DNA of 64,000 bases from Melitaea cinxia. Taxonomy: Eukaryota; Arthropoda; Insecta; Lepidoptera; Nymphalidae. Below, in pieces: positions 12,121 to 23,069 of this stretch. Positions within the stretch are counted from its first letter, which is position 1. Each line of letters begins with the position of its first letter. The notes below the pieces were generated by a model, which was given only the letters and a program-made list of their open reading frames with translations, had not been told where the DNA came from and ran no database searches. The position numbers were made by a program, and so were the translations under genes. The stretch covers positions 17,091,289 to 17,155,288 of the forward strand of contig NC_059395.1 of the NCBI RefSeq assembly GCF_905220565.1. Reading direction: 5' to 3'.

Positions 12121-13015
12121 CATAACTCGTCATTAGGTAGGTAGGTAGGTACCTGTTATTTGTAAGAATAGCTACGTAGGTATTTTATAATAACACCTAA
12201 TTGTTAATTCACTAATATTAATAATGAAGTACTATAAAACATATTTAGAAGTATAATTGTGCATCTGATAAAAAATGTCTCAGCATTCCGCCACTTTCAT
12301 CTAATTCCGGCGCCATAAAACCAATTTTCACATCCGCGCACCGCAGCTTACACATAAACTTTTCAGAACCAATTACATAAAAACTTAATGTTAATTTTCA
12401 AACCTATAAATAATGCGAGTTGACGTGTCAATTATTGTGACTCAAAATTGTTTCCCGCTCAAACATTTGTTTTTTTTTTCCTGTACCGAGGCGGGAAAAG
12501 GAAAGCCACGCCTTGTCGAGTTAGATCCAAATCGTTATACATCGAACCACCCATATCAATTATTCATTCAGAAATCGTTTTAACTGCTTTACATTAGAGT
12601 TTACTTTTCAGTAAAAACTTTTTACTTCAAATTTTATTTAGGTTAATAAAATTAAGTCCTAATACTATCGAAATAAGATTCATATATGTTTTAATTCACG
12701 TAATGGGTGTGCTTTCGGAGGGATGTTTACAAGATATTTTTTCATACACACATGTCGTTATTGGCACCATGTTACTGAGAAGCCAGATCACGATACAGAC
12801 TCCATTAGTTCGCACATTAGACTGAGTTAGTTGAATTATTTAATTATGGTAATTCAATAAGGTTGTGTATTAATAACAATTATTTCAATTTCAATCAAAG
12901 TCGGACGAACACTAACATTTGTTTAAATCGACTGCGACATTATTTTGATTGTGACGAGAATTTTAATTTGAATTTCATGACTGATAATTAATTGAGCGTT
13001 CCAGTTAATTTTGAG
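12121..13015 (+). promoter_or_regulatory. Candidate promoter and 5' leader of the Prrx-type gene
   Basis: TATAAATA at 12405-12412 lies about 25 bases ahead of an initiator-like TCAATT at 12428-12433. A CpG-rich patch at 12293-12355 precedes it, as does an AGGT microsatellite near 12134. The start codon of the homeobox gene follows at 13016, so the leader would be about 585 bases unless spliced. This is inferred from position and motifs only. Confidence 0.3.
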
Positions 13016-15986
13016 ATGGATCAAAACAAAGGTAAGTTTTTTTTACGGTTTTCAATCCTATCTGTTCATGAATAACTTTACTTATAATTAACACTAAATT
13101 TTATTTCCTATTTTTATAAATAATGGAGAAGAGCTTTAAAATATGAGATTTATCGTGTAAGTCACCTCCATAGCTCGTTAATTTTTTGGTGTTGAAAGCC
13201 TAATGTTCAAAAAACGATTTAAAATTAAAAAATATAAAAAAATGGTATTAGGACTTGCCGTAGAAAAGTTATTTCACAATTTGCTCTCATTGTAGAATTA
13301 CCTACAACTGCCAATCCGCACTGTTGTAGCGTGTCGGGTTTAACTAGCCTATTTGAATAATATATTGACTAATTACGTTTTAGACTGTTAACGACGTTTT
13401 AATGCAATGTCATTTCAATTTTATTTTCATATGGATCCTGCTATATATGTAATAGCAGATTCAAACTAGTGATGAACTTCACTCATCTGTTTAATAGTTG
13501 AAAATTATTTTATATTTATTTTAGTAATTATATTAGAATACAATATAATCCCGAAAGAGTTGCCTTAAAAATTCTTGGCCAGCCTGGTTATTCAAAATTG
13601 TAAATACGCCTTTGAGTGTAAATAATAAATTTAATACCTACCGACAGTATTTAACCTGTAGAAAAAGCAAACGTTGGTTTGTCTATTATTTTCTTGGCAT
13701 AACTTCTGTGTTGGCAGTTATAAACCGGTATATTAATACAGGTGCTCGACTCCTAACTGTGTTCCTTCAAATTAGGGGTTCTGTAGTTCGTACGATTTAT
13801 TTTACGGTTCTGTAGTTGTTATAGACCGCGTCTCACATGAAAAAAAAAATTCTAGGCCATTTTTAAATTTGACTTTATTTGAACAGACGAACTTCTTTGC
13901 TAGACTCTTTCCGCATGCTACCTTTCGTGAGTGCGTAACGCACGGCTATAATTTACAATGAAAAACATTCTACGAGAAAAAGAATTCGTTTCTATGTGCG
14001 GTTCTATAGTTGTATGCGGCAGTTAGTATTAATATTTCTAATATTAATACTAGTATTAATCTATCTCTTACTTGGATAAGAAAGCTAGTATTGAACGGTT
14101 ATGCAGAAGTACGTTACCAGACTAGCTCATATATGAAGATAAAATAAAATTTTAAACAAGGCTAGATTTTTTTTACGTGGACCGTTTAAAACGAACGTTT
14201 AACTCTTATAAACCACCCATTTGAAGGAAAGCAGTTAGGAGTCGAACACTCTATATAGGTATATCAGTATACCTTCTAGTATTTTCACCCACATATTGTA
14301 ATAAATAAATCTTACATCAAAATGAACGTTGTTTCATTGTGAATACTTTGAAACACGGCAATTGTGACTATTATACGATACGTATGCTTGTTTATCACCC
14401 CCTTTGCTTAAAAAAAAAAACAATATTCATCTAAATTTAGTACGTCATTGTGAACTTTATTACTTACTAGTTTAATCAACGTAAATAATAGCCTTCTTAC
14501 CGCATTTTTTTTTTCATCAAATTGTAATTTTTTTAAGTTATATTGTCCTACACAAACATTAAAATGTACTGATGTATCAGTGCGGGTGCAGCTTCTTCTT
14601 CTTCTTCTTCTTTGGCTTTAGCACCCTTGCGGAATTGCCAGTATCAGAGTAGAGCTTCACACGAGCGAATTGTGTTATTGTGTCGTACCAACATTCGTTT
14701 CTAAGTTTTATAATTGTGTTTGCAGGCAAACAAAAAAAACCGATTTCAATTATATCGACAAATAATAAAATGTAGGTATACGAAAAAATAGTCAAGAAAT
14801 ACGCATTATCCATAGATCAAGTAAAAAAAATAGATAACGCACTTAGAACAAAAAAGTGAAGCCACTTTTTTAAATATGTGTGAGTGAGTGAAGTGTTGAC
14901 ACTTTTTAAAAAAAGTCCCTGAAAATTTTATTAAATGGGATTAAACACAATTAATTTAATATAGGTAAAATGGGTATGCAAAAATAAAAATCTGTTTATA
15001 GTTTTAAATATATTTACTTCTTTTTTTGCTTCAAATTGTTAAATAAATATATTGCAGCCATGTTTTGATTTAATGAATTATATAAATCTGTGTCAATGAA
15101 AATTGCGTTTTTAAGTAATGATTCCTCTGAAGGGCAAGTTCCTGTTTTAAAGACGTCTAACTCTTTGCTGTAATTATTTAATTTTTTTACATTTTTTTTT
15201 AAATAAAGTTCCTTGTTTTTTTAACTTTTCTCTTAGTTTATGTTTTCTAGGTGTATCAAAGATAGAATCTTGGTTAACGACTAATTTTAGACTCATCCGG
15301 TAGGTCCTAGAACAAAAAATTCAACATTAAAATACCTAGTAGTAAGTAGTAGTATATACGTGTTGGTACTCTGTGAAGTCCACGTTTTGTACCGTACATG
15401 TCAGCTTTATCAAAATGGTTTGAACAAACCACACTAGATGAGGATGGCTGTCGTTGTAGTTCATTTCAGCTCAGTCTCACAGCAGCTACCTATTCTATCT
15501 ATCTCCTATTAAAATATTCGTTGGAAACCTAAAATCATGATATTTAGTAGTAAAATATGAGTAGTTAATTCACAAATTTAAACAGACAAAAACGAGTTAA
15601 AAATTCATATTGACTTCAATTTAGGTAAAGCATAAAATCACACGATAAAAAAAAACACAATAATGATGTCCACTTTCTACTTAATTATTTTTCTATGATT
15701 GCCTACAATTTACTTACCCGCATTTTGGGCTAATGGAAATCAGAATTACTGGTAACACTCCCCCGGTACGTCATTTCGGGGCATAGAAATTATAAGTTCC
15801 GAATAACCTCAATATTATTTTCGAATAACAAAAAATATAAAGTTTTGTATGTACTTACGTGTGAAACGATATTTCTTCAGACTTTTTGTTCACTTTGGTA
15901 TTGTTTTTGCACCATTTAATTACAAAAGAACGGCATTTTTAACCGACTTCCAAAAAAGGAGGAGGTTCTCAATTCGACTGTATTTT

Positions 15987-16018
<32 letters not shown>

Positions 16019-19000
16019 TTTATGTATGTTACATCAGAACTTTTGCCCCTGTGGACCGATTTCGACAAATTTTGTTTTAATCGATAGGTGGTGTGTGCCA
16101 ATTGGTCCCATTTAAATTTATTTGAGATCTAACAACTACTTTTCGAGTTATATCTAATAATGTGTTTTTACTTGACGCTTTTTTCGTCGACCTACGTTGT
16201 ATTATACCGCATAACTTTCTACTGGATGTACCGATTTTGATAATTCTTTTTTTGTTGGAAAGGGGATATCCCTAGTTTGGTACCATGATAAGGAAACTAG
16301 GATCTGATGATGGGATCCCAGAGGAATCGAGGGAAACTCTCGAAAATCCGTAATAACTATTTACTGGGTGTACCGATTTTGATAATTTTTAATTTAATCG
16401 AAAGCTGATGTTTATCATGTGGTCACATATAAATTTTATTGAGATCTGATAACTACTTTTTTAGTAATCTTTAATAACGCGTAGTTGCTTGACTATTTTT
16501 TCGTCGATCTACGTTGTATTACTCGTCGATGTAATTGAAGTCGGTTTTTTTTTCGTTTGCGAGCAAACACAATTATATAGGCAAAGTTACTGTACGAAGC
16601 CCCGTGCGATACTAACGAAAATGAGCGTAGTTTGATGCATATGTGTGCGTGAGCGCGTGTGTTTACTTGAAGGAGCCGAGTTTTGTGGCTTCAGTAACAA
16701 CAAAGGCCGCGCATTATCTAGTTTTTTTTACTTCATCTATGGCATTATCAAAGATTACTCCAAAAGTTGTAATCAGATCTCGATGAAATTAAATTTGACC
16801 ACATGATAAACATCGGCTTTCGATTAAATTAAAAATCATTAAAATCGGTACACCCAGTAAAAAGTTATGCAGATTTTCGAGAGCTTCCCTCGAGTTCTCT
16901 GGGATCCCTTCATCAGATCCTGGTTTCCTTATCATGGTATCACACCAGGGATATCTCCTTTCCAACAAAAAAAGAATAATCAAAATCGGTTCATTAAACG
17001 ATGAAGTTATGCCCGAACATAAATTAAACATATATACGGATATATACGGTCGAATTGAGTAACCTCCTCCTTTTTTGAAGTCGGTTATAAAACGTTACTA
17101 ACAATTTTACGAATGAAAATCTGAATTAAATAAATTTTATTATACCTAGTCCAGCCATAAGTTCTGTTACAAATGAAAATGCATTTTTTTTAAATGAAGT
17201 AATGTAATATTATTAAAATTTATACCTACATATTTATTAACGTCTCAGCAAAAAATAAAAAAATAATCTATTCGAAATGGCCACTTTTAGCTTTTATTCA
17301 GGCCTTTAATCTGTTTGGCCACGAATCTATAGATTTACGTACTGTTTCCAAGAGAAATTTCGCCACTGCTTGCTCTAAATATTTTTTAAGAGACTCAATG
17401 TCACCGTGTCGTTTAGGGCAGGCCATGTCCTCTAATCTGACCTCTAATTTGAAATCTAAAGAGTTGAGGTCTGGGCTAGATGAGGGCCAGTCTTCAACTC
17501 TTATACAGTCCGGAATGTTGGTTTCAAGACAGGCTTGGGTAGTTCGTGCCTTGTGATCAGGTGCAGAGTCCTGCTGGAAAGTCCACGGTATATTTTTAAA
17601 AAGTGTATTGCTGAGACGTTTCACAACATGATCCAAGACTATATCTTGATACACTTTGGCTGAAGTTTTCTCTCCTTTTTCACAAAAATGTAGTTTTGTG
17701 ACTCCTTGATAAGACACGCCCCACCAAACCATCACAGGCGCAGGATGATCACCACGTTGTACCTTTCCGACAAATTGAGCAGCTTCTTTAGAACTGTGAG
17801 CGTACACTTTGTCATTTTGCTTATTGTAGTGTTCTTCAATCGTGAAATTTTTTTCATTGGTAAAGAGGATATTTCTGTGCCTTACACCTGCGTGTCGAAA
17901 CAAAAGGCGTTTTGATCGATCCGATCGAGCGATAAGCACCGAGCTTCAGGTATTGTTTTATAATACGTGACAGAGTCCTAGCGGGAATCTTCATTTCTCG
18001 CGATAAGATTTTTTGCTTCCTAATGGGGTTTCGACGAATTCTGGTTTTAACAGCATTAACAGCCTTTGTAGTTCTAACAACACGCGGCCGCCTCGATCTT
18101 TTCTGGTCTTCGACAGACGAAGTGTTGCTGTATCTGTTGATAGTACGATATACGAACATACGGCTAATACCAAGCTTTTGAAGTGTCTGGAATATGATCG
18201 ACGGCTCCATACCCACTTTGTGCAAGGCGATCACTGCAATCCTTTTTTCTTTAACACCCCATTCCATATTGTAATTTGATAATGAACACGAAAAAATATG
18301 TTAAATGGCGCAAAATCAAAATAAGTTTTTAAAATAATATACGTGTTCCAATTTCAAAATAATTAAAAAGTTGAAAAAAAAAGAAAAGTTTTTATGTAAC
18401 AGTATTTATGGCCAGACTAGTTATATATTCGTATAAGTTGATAAGTTAAAATAACGAATTAAAATAATTTAACACCGTAATTCAACGAAACTAAACGTGG
18501 ATTACCTAATTCTGCGAATACAGGTACAACTATATGCGTAGCAGTTACCGTAGCAGTACCGTATATCTATTAAACTACTAGACTAGACGTGCTTTTTTGA
18601 ATATCGTTATTAAATTAAAGAACTGGTACTACAATTGAACGGCTTATTTAAACCACTTGGATGCGACATAATTAAATTCTTGTTAAGATTGAAATGAATC
18701 GCACGTGCGTGTAACCGATATCATTACGGAGCGCGCCCGATCAACAATGACGCACACAAACCGCTCGCCGATGCATGCAATTACTAAAACAGCAGCTTTA
18801 TAATAATGCTTATTTTACTGTGCAATATATAACATGAAAATCTATTGGTGAAATGATTTGATCAGTCACTCGTTATCCAAATTTTATATTTTAAGCCTTC
18901 CGATCACTCGTATAACCTACAATAAACGAGTATAATCTACTCGTTTGTTAACGTAAAGACGTCTTTTTAGGGTAGCAATATCATATTAGACATTAAGGAT

Positions 19001-20540
19001 GTTGTAGAAAGTTCTTATGATGCTTATGTTGCATTTTAACTTATTACAGCATAGCACATTTCAAGGTTTAAATACTAGTGTTTATGTCTAGGCTTAAAGT
19101 ATAACATTACGCAACAGTAAAAACTAATAGATGCCAGTTAAATACTTAAACATTAAGGAGGAGGTTGTAATTGAAAAACAAAAATAGAAAAAACATTGAA
19201 CTGGTATGACTCCCATTCTAATAATGATTAACCGAGTATCAAGGAAAATATCGTTTCTAACACAATGAATAAAAACCTTAGGAACATATAAGAAAAAATT
19301 GTTTCACTTTCAAATCATTTTTATTAATATTCTAATAGATTTTTTATTATAAGCATAGTTTGACCATAACATTTTTTTTCCAGAGCTACTTCAAAACAAA
19401 CAGGATGGAACACTTAAAAACTACGAAACAAAAACTCAAACGCATATAAATTACAATATCAACACACCCAATTATACAGAAAACAATCATAATCTATTTC
19501 AAATGATAAAATGCCATGAAGATAGCTTATTAAGACTGCACCATTTAACAGCTGGAAGACAAATAAATAGTACGTATGAAGCAAATTATCAGAACGATTT
19601 AACATGGTACCCAAAAGATTTCCAACGACAATATATAAAACCAGTCGATTACTTAGCATATGAAGATATGAGACGGAAATTTGATGATGTAAAAGGAGTG
19701 AAAGAGAGAGATGCACGCAAAGAATCTGAAGAAGAAAAAGAAGGAAAAGTCGATGACAGGAAAAAACCCAGGAGAAATAGAACAACGTTTACGAGTCAAC
19801 AGTTGGCTGCGTTGGAAAAAGTTTTCGAAAAAACGCATTACCCAGATGCGTTTGTTCGAGAAGATTTAGCTACAAGAGTAAATTTAACCGAAGCAAGAGT
19901 TCAGGTAATAACCACTCCTTTATCCTGTTTTAAGTTTCGTAAATGTACACTTTCTGCATTTTCTATGTAAAAGTTCTTTATTAATATTAATTATTTAGAA
20001 ACATTTTTGTTTTACTAAGGTAGAACCAGTATAAAATAAAGAATACCTAGCTTTCTTTCTTTTCTACAGGTTTGGTTTCAGAATAGGCGTGCTAAATTTA
20101 GAAGAAATGAGAGATCCGCTCTTTCGTCTCACAGAACATCGACCAACCAAAGTTCTCCTGAACCTATATCAGTACCTATGGGTATTCCACAAGCAGATCC
20201 TCGACAGGAATTCAATCGTAACCCAAAAGAACCTTGGTTACATCACTTTCAAGCTAATAACCTGAATTTCAATCTCGGTATACCTATTGGCAATTCAGGA
20301 TTATACCAAAATGATTATACCTTCATGATGCAGAATGTGGGAAACAGACAATACACGAATTCAAATACGCTTATCGGACAAAACATGCCAAGTTACGGTA
20401 GTCCTGCAGATAATAGCTATGGTTCCTGTGCCTTAATAGGAGGTTATAATGGATCACTGCAGCCCGCACACCACAGCTCATACAATCTAAATTTAAGACT
20501 TCGTCCTCATGATTTTAGTATAAATAATATTACACTATAA
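13016..20540 (+). CDS. Prrx-type paired-class homeodomain transcription factor (3 coding exons)
   Basis: Exons are 13016-13031, 19384-19904 and 20070-20540 and encode 335 residues. Exon 1 reads MDQNK plus one base before GTAAGT; exon 2 opens after TTTTCCAG in the matching phase and is open right to that splice site, so the ATG at 13016 is a good start although distant. The homeodomain is residues 134-193 (RRNRTTFTSQQLAALEKVFE ... VWFQNRRAKFRRNER), with Q50, and its intron falls between positions 46 and 47, the classic paired-class site. The sequence is closest to vertebrate PRRX1/2 and fly CG9876. The C-terminus has a divergent OAR motif (YNLNLRLRPHDFS, about 312-325). A charged Lys/Glu run precedes the homeodomain. 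No paired domain is present. Expected role: nuclear DNA binding at palindromic TAAT sites. Family call strong; exon 1 moderately sure. Confidence 0.85.
13741..14251. mobile_element. MITE with about 30-bp terminal inverted repeats, in Prrx intron 1
   Basis: The left end GGTGCTCGACTCCTAACTG followed by TGTTCCTTCAAAT is matched in reverse complement by the right end ATTTGAAGGAAAGCAGTTAG followed by GAGTCGAACACTC. Length is 511 bp. No transposase is present; the 67-codon ORF overlapping the left end is not convincing. The middle holds a small AT palindrome near 14028-14070. The target duplication is not clear (AT-rich on both sides), so the superfamily is open. Confidence 0.7.
14711..14830. repeat. 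Foldback element fragment (one arm)
   Basis: TAATTGTGTTTGCAGGCAAA, then ACCGATTTCAATTATATCGA and further arm sequence match one end of the foldback elements at 8509-9034 and 15941-17086. Only one arm is present. Confidence 0.5.
15941..17086. mobile_element. Large composite foldback element in Prrx intron 1
   Basis: Outer ends are inverted copies: AACCGACTTCCAAAAAAGGA, then GGAGGTTCTCAATTCG, at 15941 and CGAATTGAGTAACCTCCTCC, then TTTTTTGAAGTCGGTT, at 17051-17086. The interior has inverted blocks too (CTAGGATCTGATGATGGGAT near 16304 against CATCAGATCCTGGTTTCCTT near 16911). A right-hand terminus of the smaller foldback family (GTTTGCGAGCAAACACAATT) sits at 16555-16575, so an extra element seems to be embedded, followed by unrelated sequence at 16580-16730. 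A 37-base poly-T block lies at 15984-16020. No transposase is seen. Confidence 0.6.
17143..18424 (-). mobile_element. maT-type (DD37D) Tc1/mariner transposon, inactive, in Prrx intron 1
   Basis: Ends are inverted repeats of about 28 bp: TACCTAGTCCAGCCATAAG then TTCTGTTAC on the left, and in reverse complement TAACTAGTCTGGCCATAAAT then ACTGTTAC on the right. TA sequences flank both. The length of about 1.28 kb is normal for mariner elements. It encodes one frameshifted transposase on the minus strand. It lies antisense in intron 1 of the homeobox gene. Confidence 0.85.
17298..18267 (-). pseudogene. maT/mariner transposase, frameshifted and with a mutated first catalytic residue
   Basis: The first part (18267 down to about 17935, MEWGVKEKRIAVIALHKVG onward) carries helix-turn-helix DNA-binding regions. 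The second frame (about 17939 to 17298) carries the catalytic core. A short deletion with frameshift near 17930-17945 joins them after KLGAYR. In the catalytic core the first aspartate is asparagine (FTNEK instead of the usual D), the second is in QQDSAPDHKA, and the third is in SPDLNSLD, 37 residues on, giving the DD37D spacing of the maT clade. The element is therefore dead by two independent lesions. Confidence 0.85.
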
Positions 20541-21071
20541 TGTATAACTGTGTAAAACGTAATGTGTAAAATATATATGTGTGTAACTTTTTACTTTAAT
20601 TATATAAAATTATTTATTTTACGTAGTCTCGTTCTTTATATCCACACCTATTTCTTCGATTATATTCAAAATTTATTAAACATTATGATAATGATTGTTG
20701 AATTTATGCATCCTCTAATAAAATACTCGCAAATTTGCACTACCTGCTTACTTATTACAATTAATATATTCGTTAAAATATATAATATGGAATCGTGAAA
20801 ATTTTCAAATAAGAATCTGTAGCCTATATAATATTCGGGAGTAGATTCCAGGTAATAAAATTATGCCAGCGTAAGTTCAAAACGTTTTGAATGTTAAATA
20901 TATTTTAATCAAATAAAAATATAAGCAACTTATATCTTCTTTTAATATATAAAAATAATTAAAATATTTTTTGTAAAAAGGGAAAACGTATAAAATTAAT
21001 GAAATACGATATTTAAAAATTCCTAGACTAAAACGTTTTGTCAAGATTATTATAAATATTCGTCAAAAAAT
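20541..21071. other. 3' flank of the Prrx-type gene
   Basis: Possible poly(A) signals AATAAA occur near 20717 and 20855. No other feature is seen; the short ORFs here are AT-rich chance frames. Confidence 0.4.
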
Positions 21072-21136
21072 TTAGACTAGGCTGTATGGATTAAAGTTCT
21101 TTGCCTATTGGGAATAAATTTTCAAACAACAACAAC
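21072..21136 (+). mobile_element. 65-bp 3' tail of the I-superfamily LINE found intact at 24071-29385
   Basis: GACTAGGCTGTATGGATTAA, TTCTTTGCC, CTATTGGGAATAAATTTT and a (CAA)n tail match the last 65 bases of the intact element with few changes. Flanking ATATTCGTCAAAA (21056-21068) and ATATTTGCCAAAA (21137-21149) look like an aged target-site duplication with two mismatches. It is an extreme 5' truncation. Confidence 0.75.
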
Positions 21137-21355
21137 ATATTTGCCAAAATACAAAATGTCATTTATGCAGCTAACCATCAGATAACGTAAAGTGGGTAAT
21201 TTCAAAATATTACTAGAAAAGTAGAAAATAGAATATTTATTGAATAAACAAGAAATTGAGTAACGATTGAAATAAATCAAGAAGTAACACATCGTTTTTA
21301 TTTGTAATCGTGATATGAAGGATATTATTATCTAAAACTGTGATATAAAAGTACA

Positions 21356-21988
21356 ATGCTTTTCAATAAAATTGGCAAGACTATATTAGTTATGTTATCA
21401 ATAGCTTTTGCTTCAAACTTCGCCTACAAGTTTTATAACAAGAAGAAAAGGAAAGAGGCGCCTGAAATAAATGAGGTTATTATATTTACCTATAGCGAAA
21501 CAAATTTAAGACAAAGCAAGTACTCACGTTGCAAGATATCGCATAGTATGGAACGTTTACTACACTATTTAAACTCTCCTCGGACTAGTATAGACATCTG
21601 TATGTATGTTATAACAAATCAAGACTTGGCAAATGTTGTTGTAAAATTGCATATTCGTGGTATAAGAGTTCGTGTAATAATGGACGCTGACATGGCATTT
21701 TCAAATGGATCAGTTATTAAAAAATTTACTAAATATAAAATTCCAGTCCATTGGAAGAAATCTACAAATTTGATGCACCATAAATTCTGTTTGATTGACG
21801 CTATGGATGATGTTGACGAAAAATCAATCCCCCTAGTCATTGCTGGGTCTTTGAATTGGACAAATCAAGCCTTAAACGGAAACTGGGAAGACATAATTGT
21901 TACTTCACAGAAAGATCTGATTAGACAATATAAAACTGAATTTGAAAGATTGTGGTTGCAGTTTAAATGTGTAGTTAATTTGACATAA
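21356..21988 (+). CDS. zuc: Zucchini / PLD6-like mitochondrial phospholipase D-family endonuclease
   Basis: A single exon encodes 210 residues, close to the length of insect Zucchini proteins. Residues 8-25 form an N-terminal hydrophobic segment followed by KKKRK, a mitochondrial outer-membrane anchor. One HKD motif is present: His141, Lys143, Asp148 (HHKFCLID), followed by GSLNWT at 164-169; PLD6 proteins have one HKD and act as dimers. RVRVIMD near 104-110 and the C-terminal FERLW are also family-typical. Zucchini cuts piRNA precursors on the mitochondrial surface in phased primary piRNA production. Cys59, His63 and Cys82 lie where zinc ligands occur in fly Zuc, but the match is incomplete. 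A TATAAAA lies just 5' of the ATG (about 21342), too close to be a TATA box for this start. Confidence 0.88.
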   Translation: MLFNKIGKTILVMLSIAFASNFAYKFYNKKKRKEAPEINEVIIFTYSETNLRQSKYSRCKISHSMERLLHYLNSPRTSIDICMYVITNQDLANVVVKLHIRGIRVRVIMDADMAFSNGSVIKKFTKYKIPVHWKKSTNLMHHKFCLIDAMDDVDEKSIPLVIAGSLNWTNQALNGNWEDIIVTSQKDLIRQYKTEFERLWLQFKCVVNLT

Positions 21989-22057
21989 TTTGTAAGAAAT
22001 TTTATCATTTTTATTAGTTTCTAAACAAAAATATTTAATATTTAAATAATAAGAAAG

Positions 22058-22247
22058 ACTATATAAGTAATAGTAGTACCGTGACACCGCGTTGGCCCAT
22101 TGTTATCATCTACGCCTGATAGCGATCGTTACTCACTGTAGGGAATATATCCGCCAACCCGCATTAGAGCATGGATTAAGCTCTGATACTTCCCCAACAT
22201 GGGGAAAGAGGCCTATGGCCAGTAGTGGGATATTACAGGCTGATGCG
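22058..22247 (+). mobile_element. tRNA-derived SINE (family S1), internally deleted, with 8-bp target duplication
   Basis: The body keeps the middle and 3' blocks of family S1 (TTGTTATCATCTACGCCTGA, TAGCGATCGTTACTCACTGT, GGGAATATATCCGCC, GGGATATTACAGGCTGA) but lacks the tRNA-like boxes apart from ACACCGCGTTGG. TAAGAAAG flanks it at 22050-22057 and 22248-22255. The paralogous sequence at 22461 has a single uninterrupted AAAGAAAGAG, the pre-insertion state. Confidence 0.75.
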
Positions 22248-22276
22248 TAAGAAAGAGTAATTTTTAGTTTGGTTAT

Positions 22277-22277
22277 G

Positions 22278-22324
<47 letters not shown>

Positions 22325-22330
22325 TTATTA
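22277..22330. repeat. (TA)n microsatellite followed by poly-T
   Basis: About 20 TA dinucleotides followed by a T run. Probably polymorphic in length. Confidence 0.9.
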
Positions 22331-23069
22331 TTTTTTCTTTAAAATTTCTTTAGAACCAGAATAAAACTGTTTCACAGAACACAGAATATTAATTATAAAA
22401 ATGAAAAAAATATTTATCAAGTAATTTTGTTAGTTTCTAAACAAAAATATTTAATATTAAAATAAAAAGAAAGAGTAATTTTTATTTTGGTTATGTATAA
22501 TATTTGTCAAGTATTTTTGTATTGTTTACATATTCTGATTATTACAACAACATCATTGTGATTTATATAAGCTGTAAGTGTTATTAAAAAAATTGTAAGT
22601 AAAATTTAAGTTTTATTAATATTATAATTAGCTGTACCCCTTGCGTGTTGCTATGCTTTTTTTTCTTTTTTTTGCTTGTACCATCTCAGAAACCTTGTGA
22701 TATTTTAACAATTTGTAGGTGTAGTTAATAAAAATAATCATTAACATTTAAATCATAATCATAATAATACCTTAGATATATGCATAAAATTATTTAGGTT
22801 CCTCATTATGTATACATAGAGTACTCTTATACATATGTCTAAGAGTACTCTCAATTAAAAAAAAATTGAGCACAGAAAACATGGCAACAATGTTAATAGC
22901 TGCTACATCGCATCATATTTACATTCAGCCTGTAACCAGCTATGGATGTATGATTTCTTCGAACCCGTGCAAAACTTGTTATTGACGCCCCCTCCCTTCA
23001 GCGTTTGAGAAAAACTGTTAAAACTAACAAATGAGTAGCATTTTTTGTAACTATTTGTGAAAATAATAA

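Larger units (their letters stand above)
22012..22500. repeat. Local direct duplication, one copy interrupted by a SINE
   Basis: TTAGTTTCTAAACAAAAATA, TTTAATATT(T)AAAATAA and AGAAAGAGTAATTTTTA(G/T), TTTGGTTATGTATA occur twice, at 22014-22055 plus 22251-22280 and again at 22430-22500. The second copy is uninterrupted and shows the empty site. Confidence 0.65.

Noticed and set aside
15849..16115. 88-codon ORF with a phenylalanine run and its antisense lysine-run ORF
   Set aside because: Both are produced by the poly-T block inside the foldback element.
17706..18279. Plus-strand ORFs across the mariner
   Set aside because: They are antisense shadows of the maT transposase.
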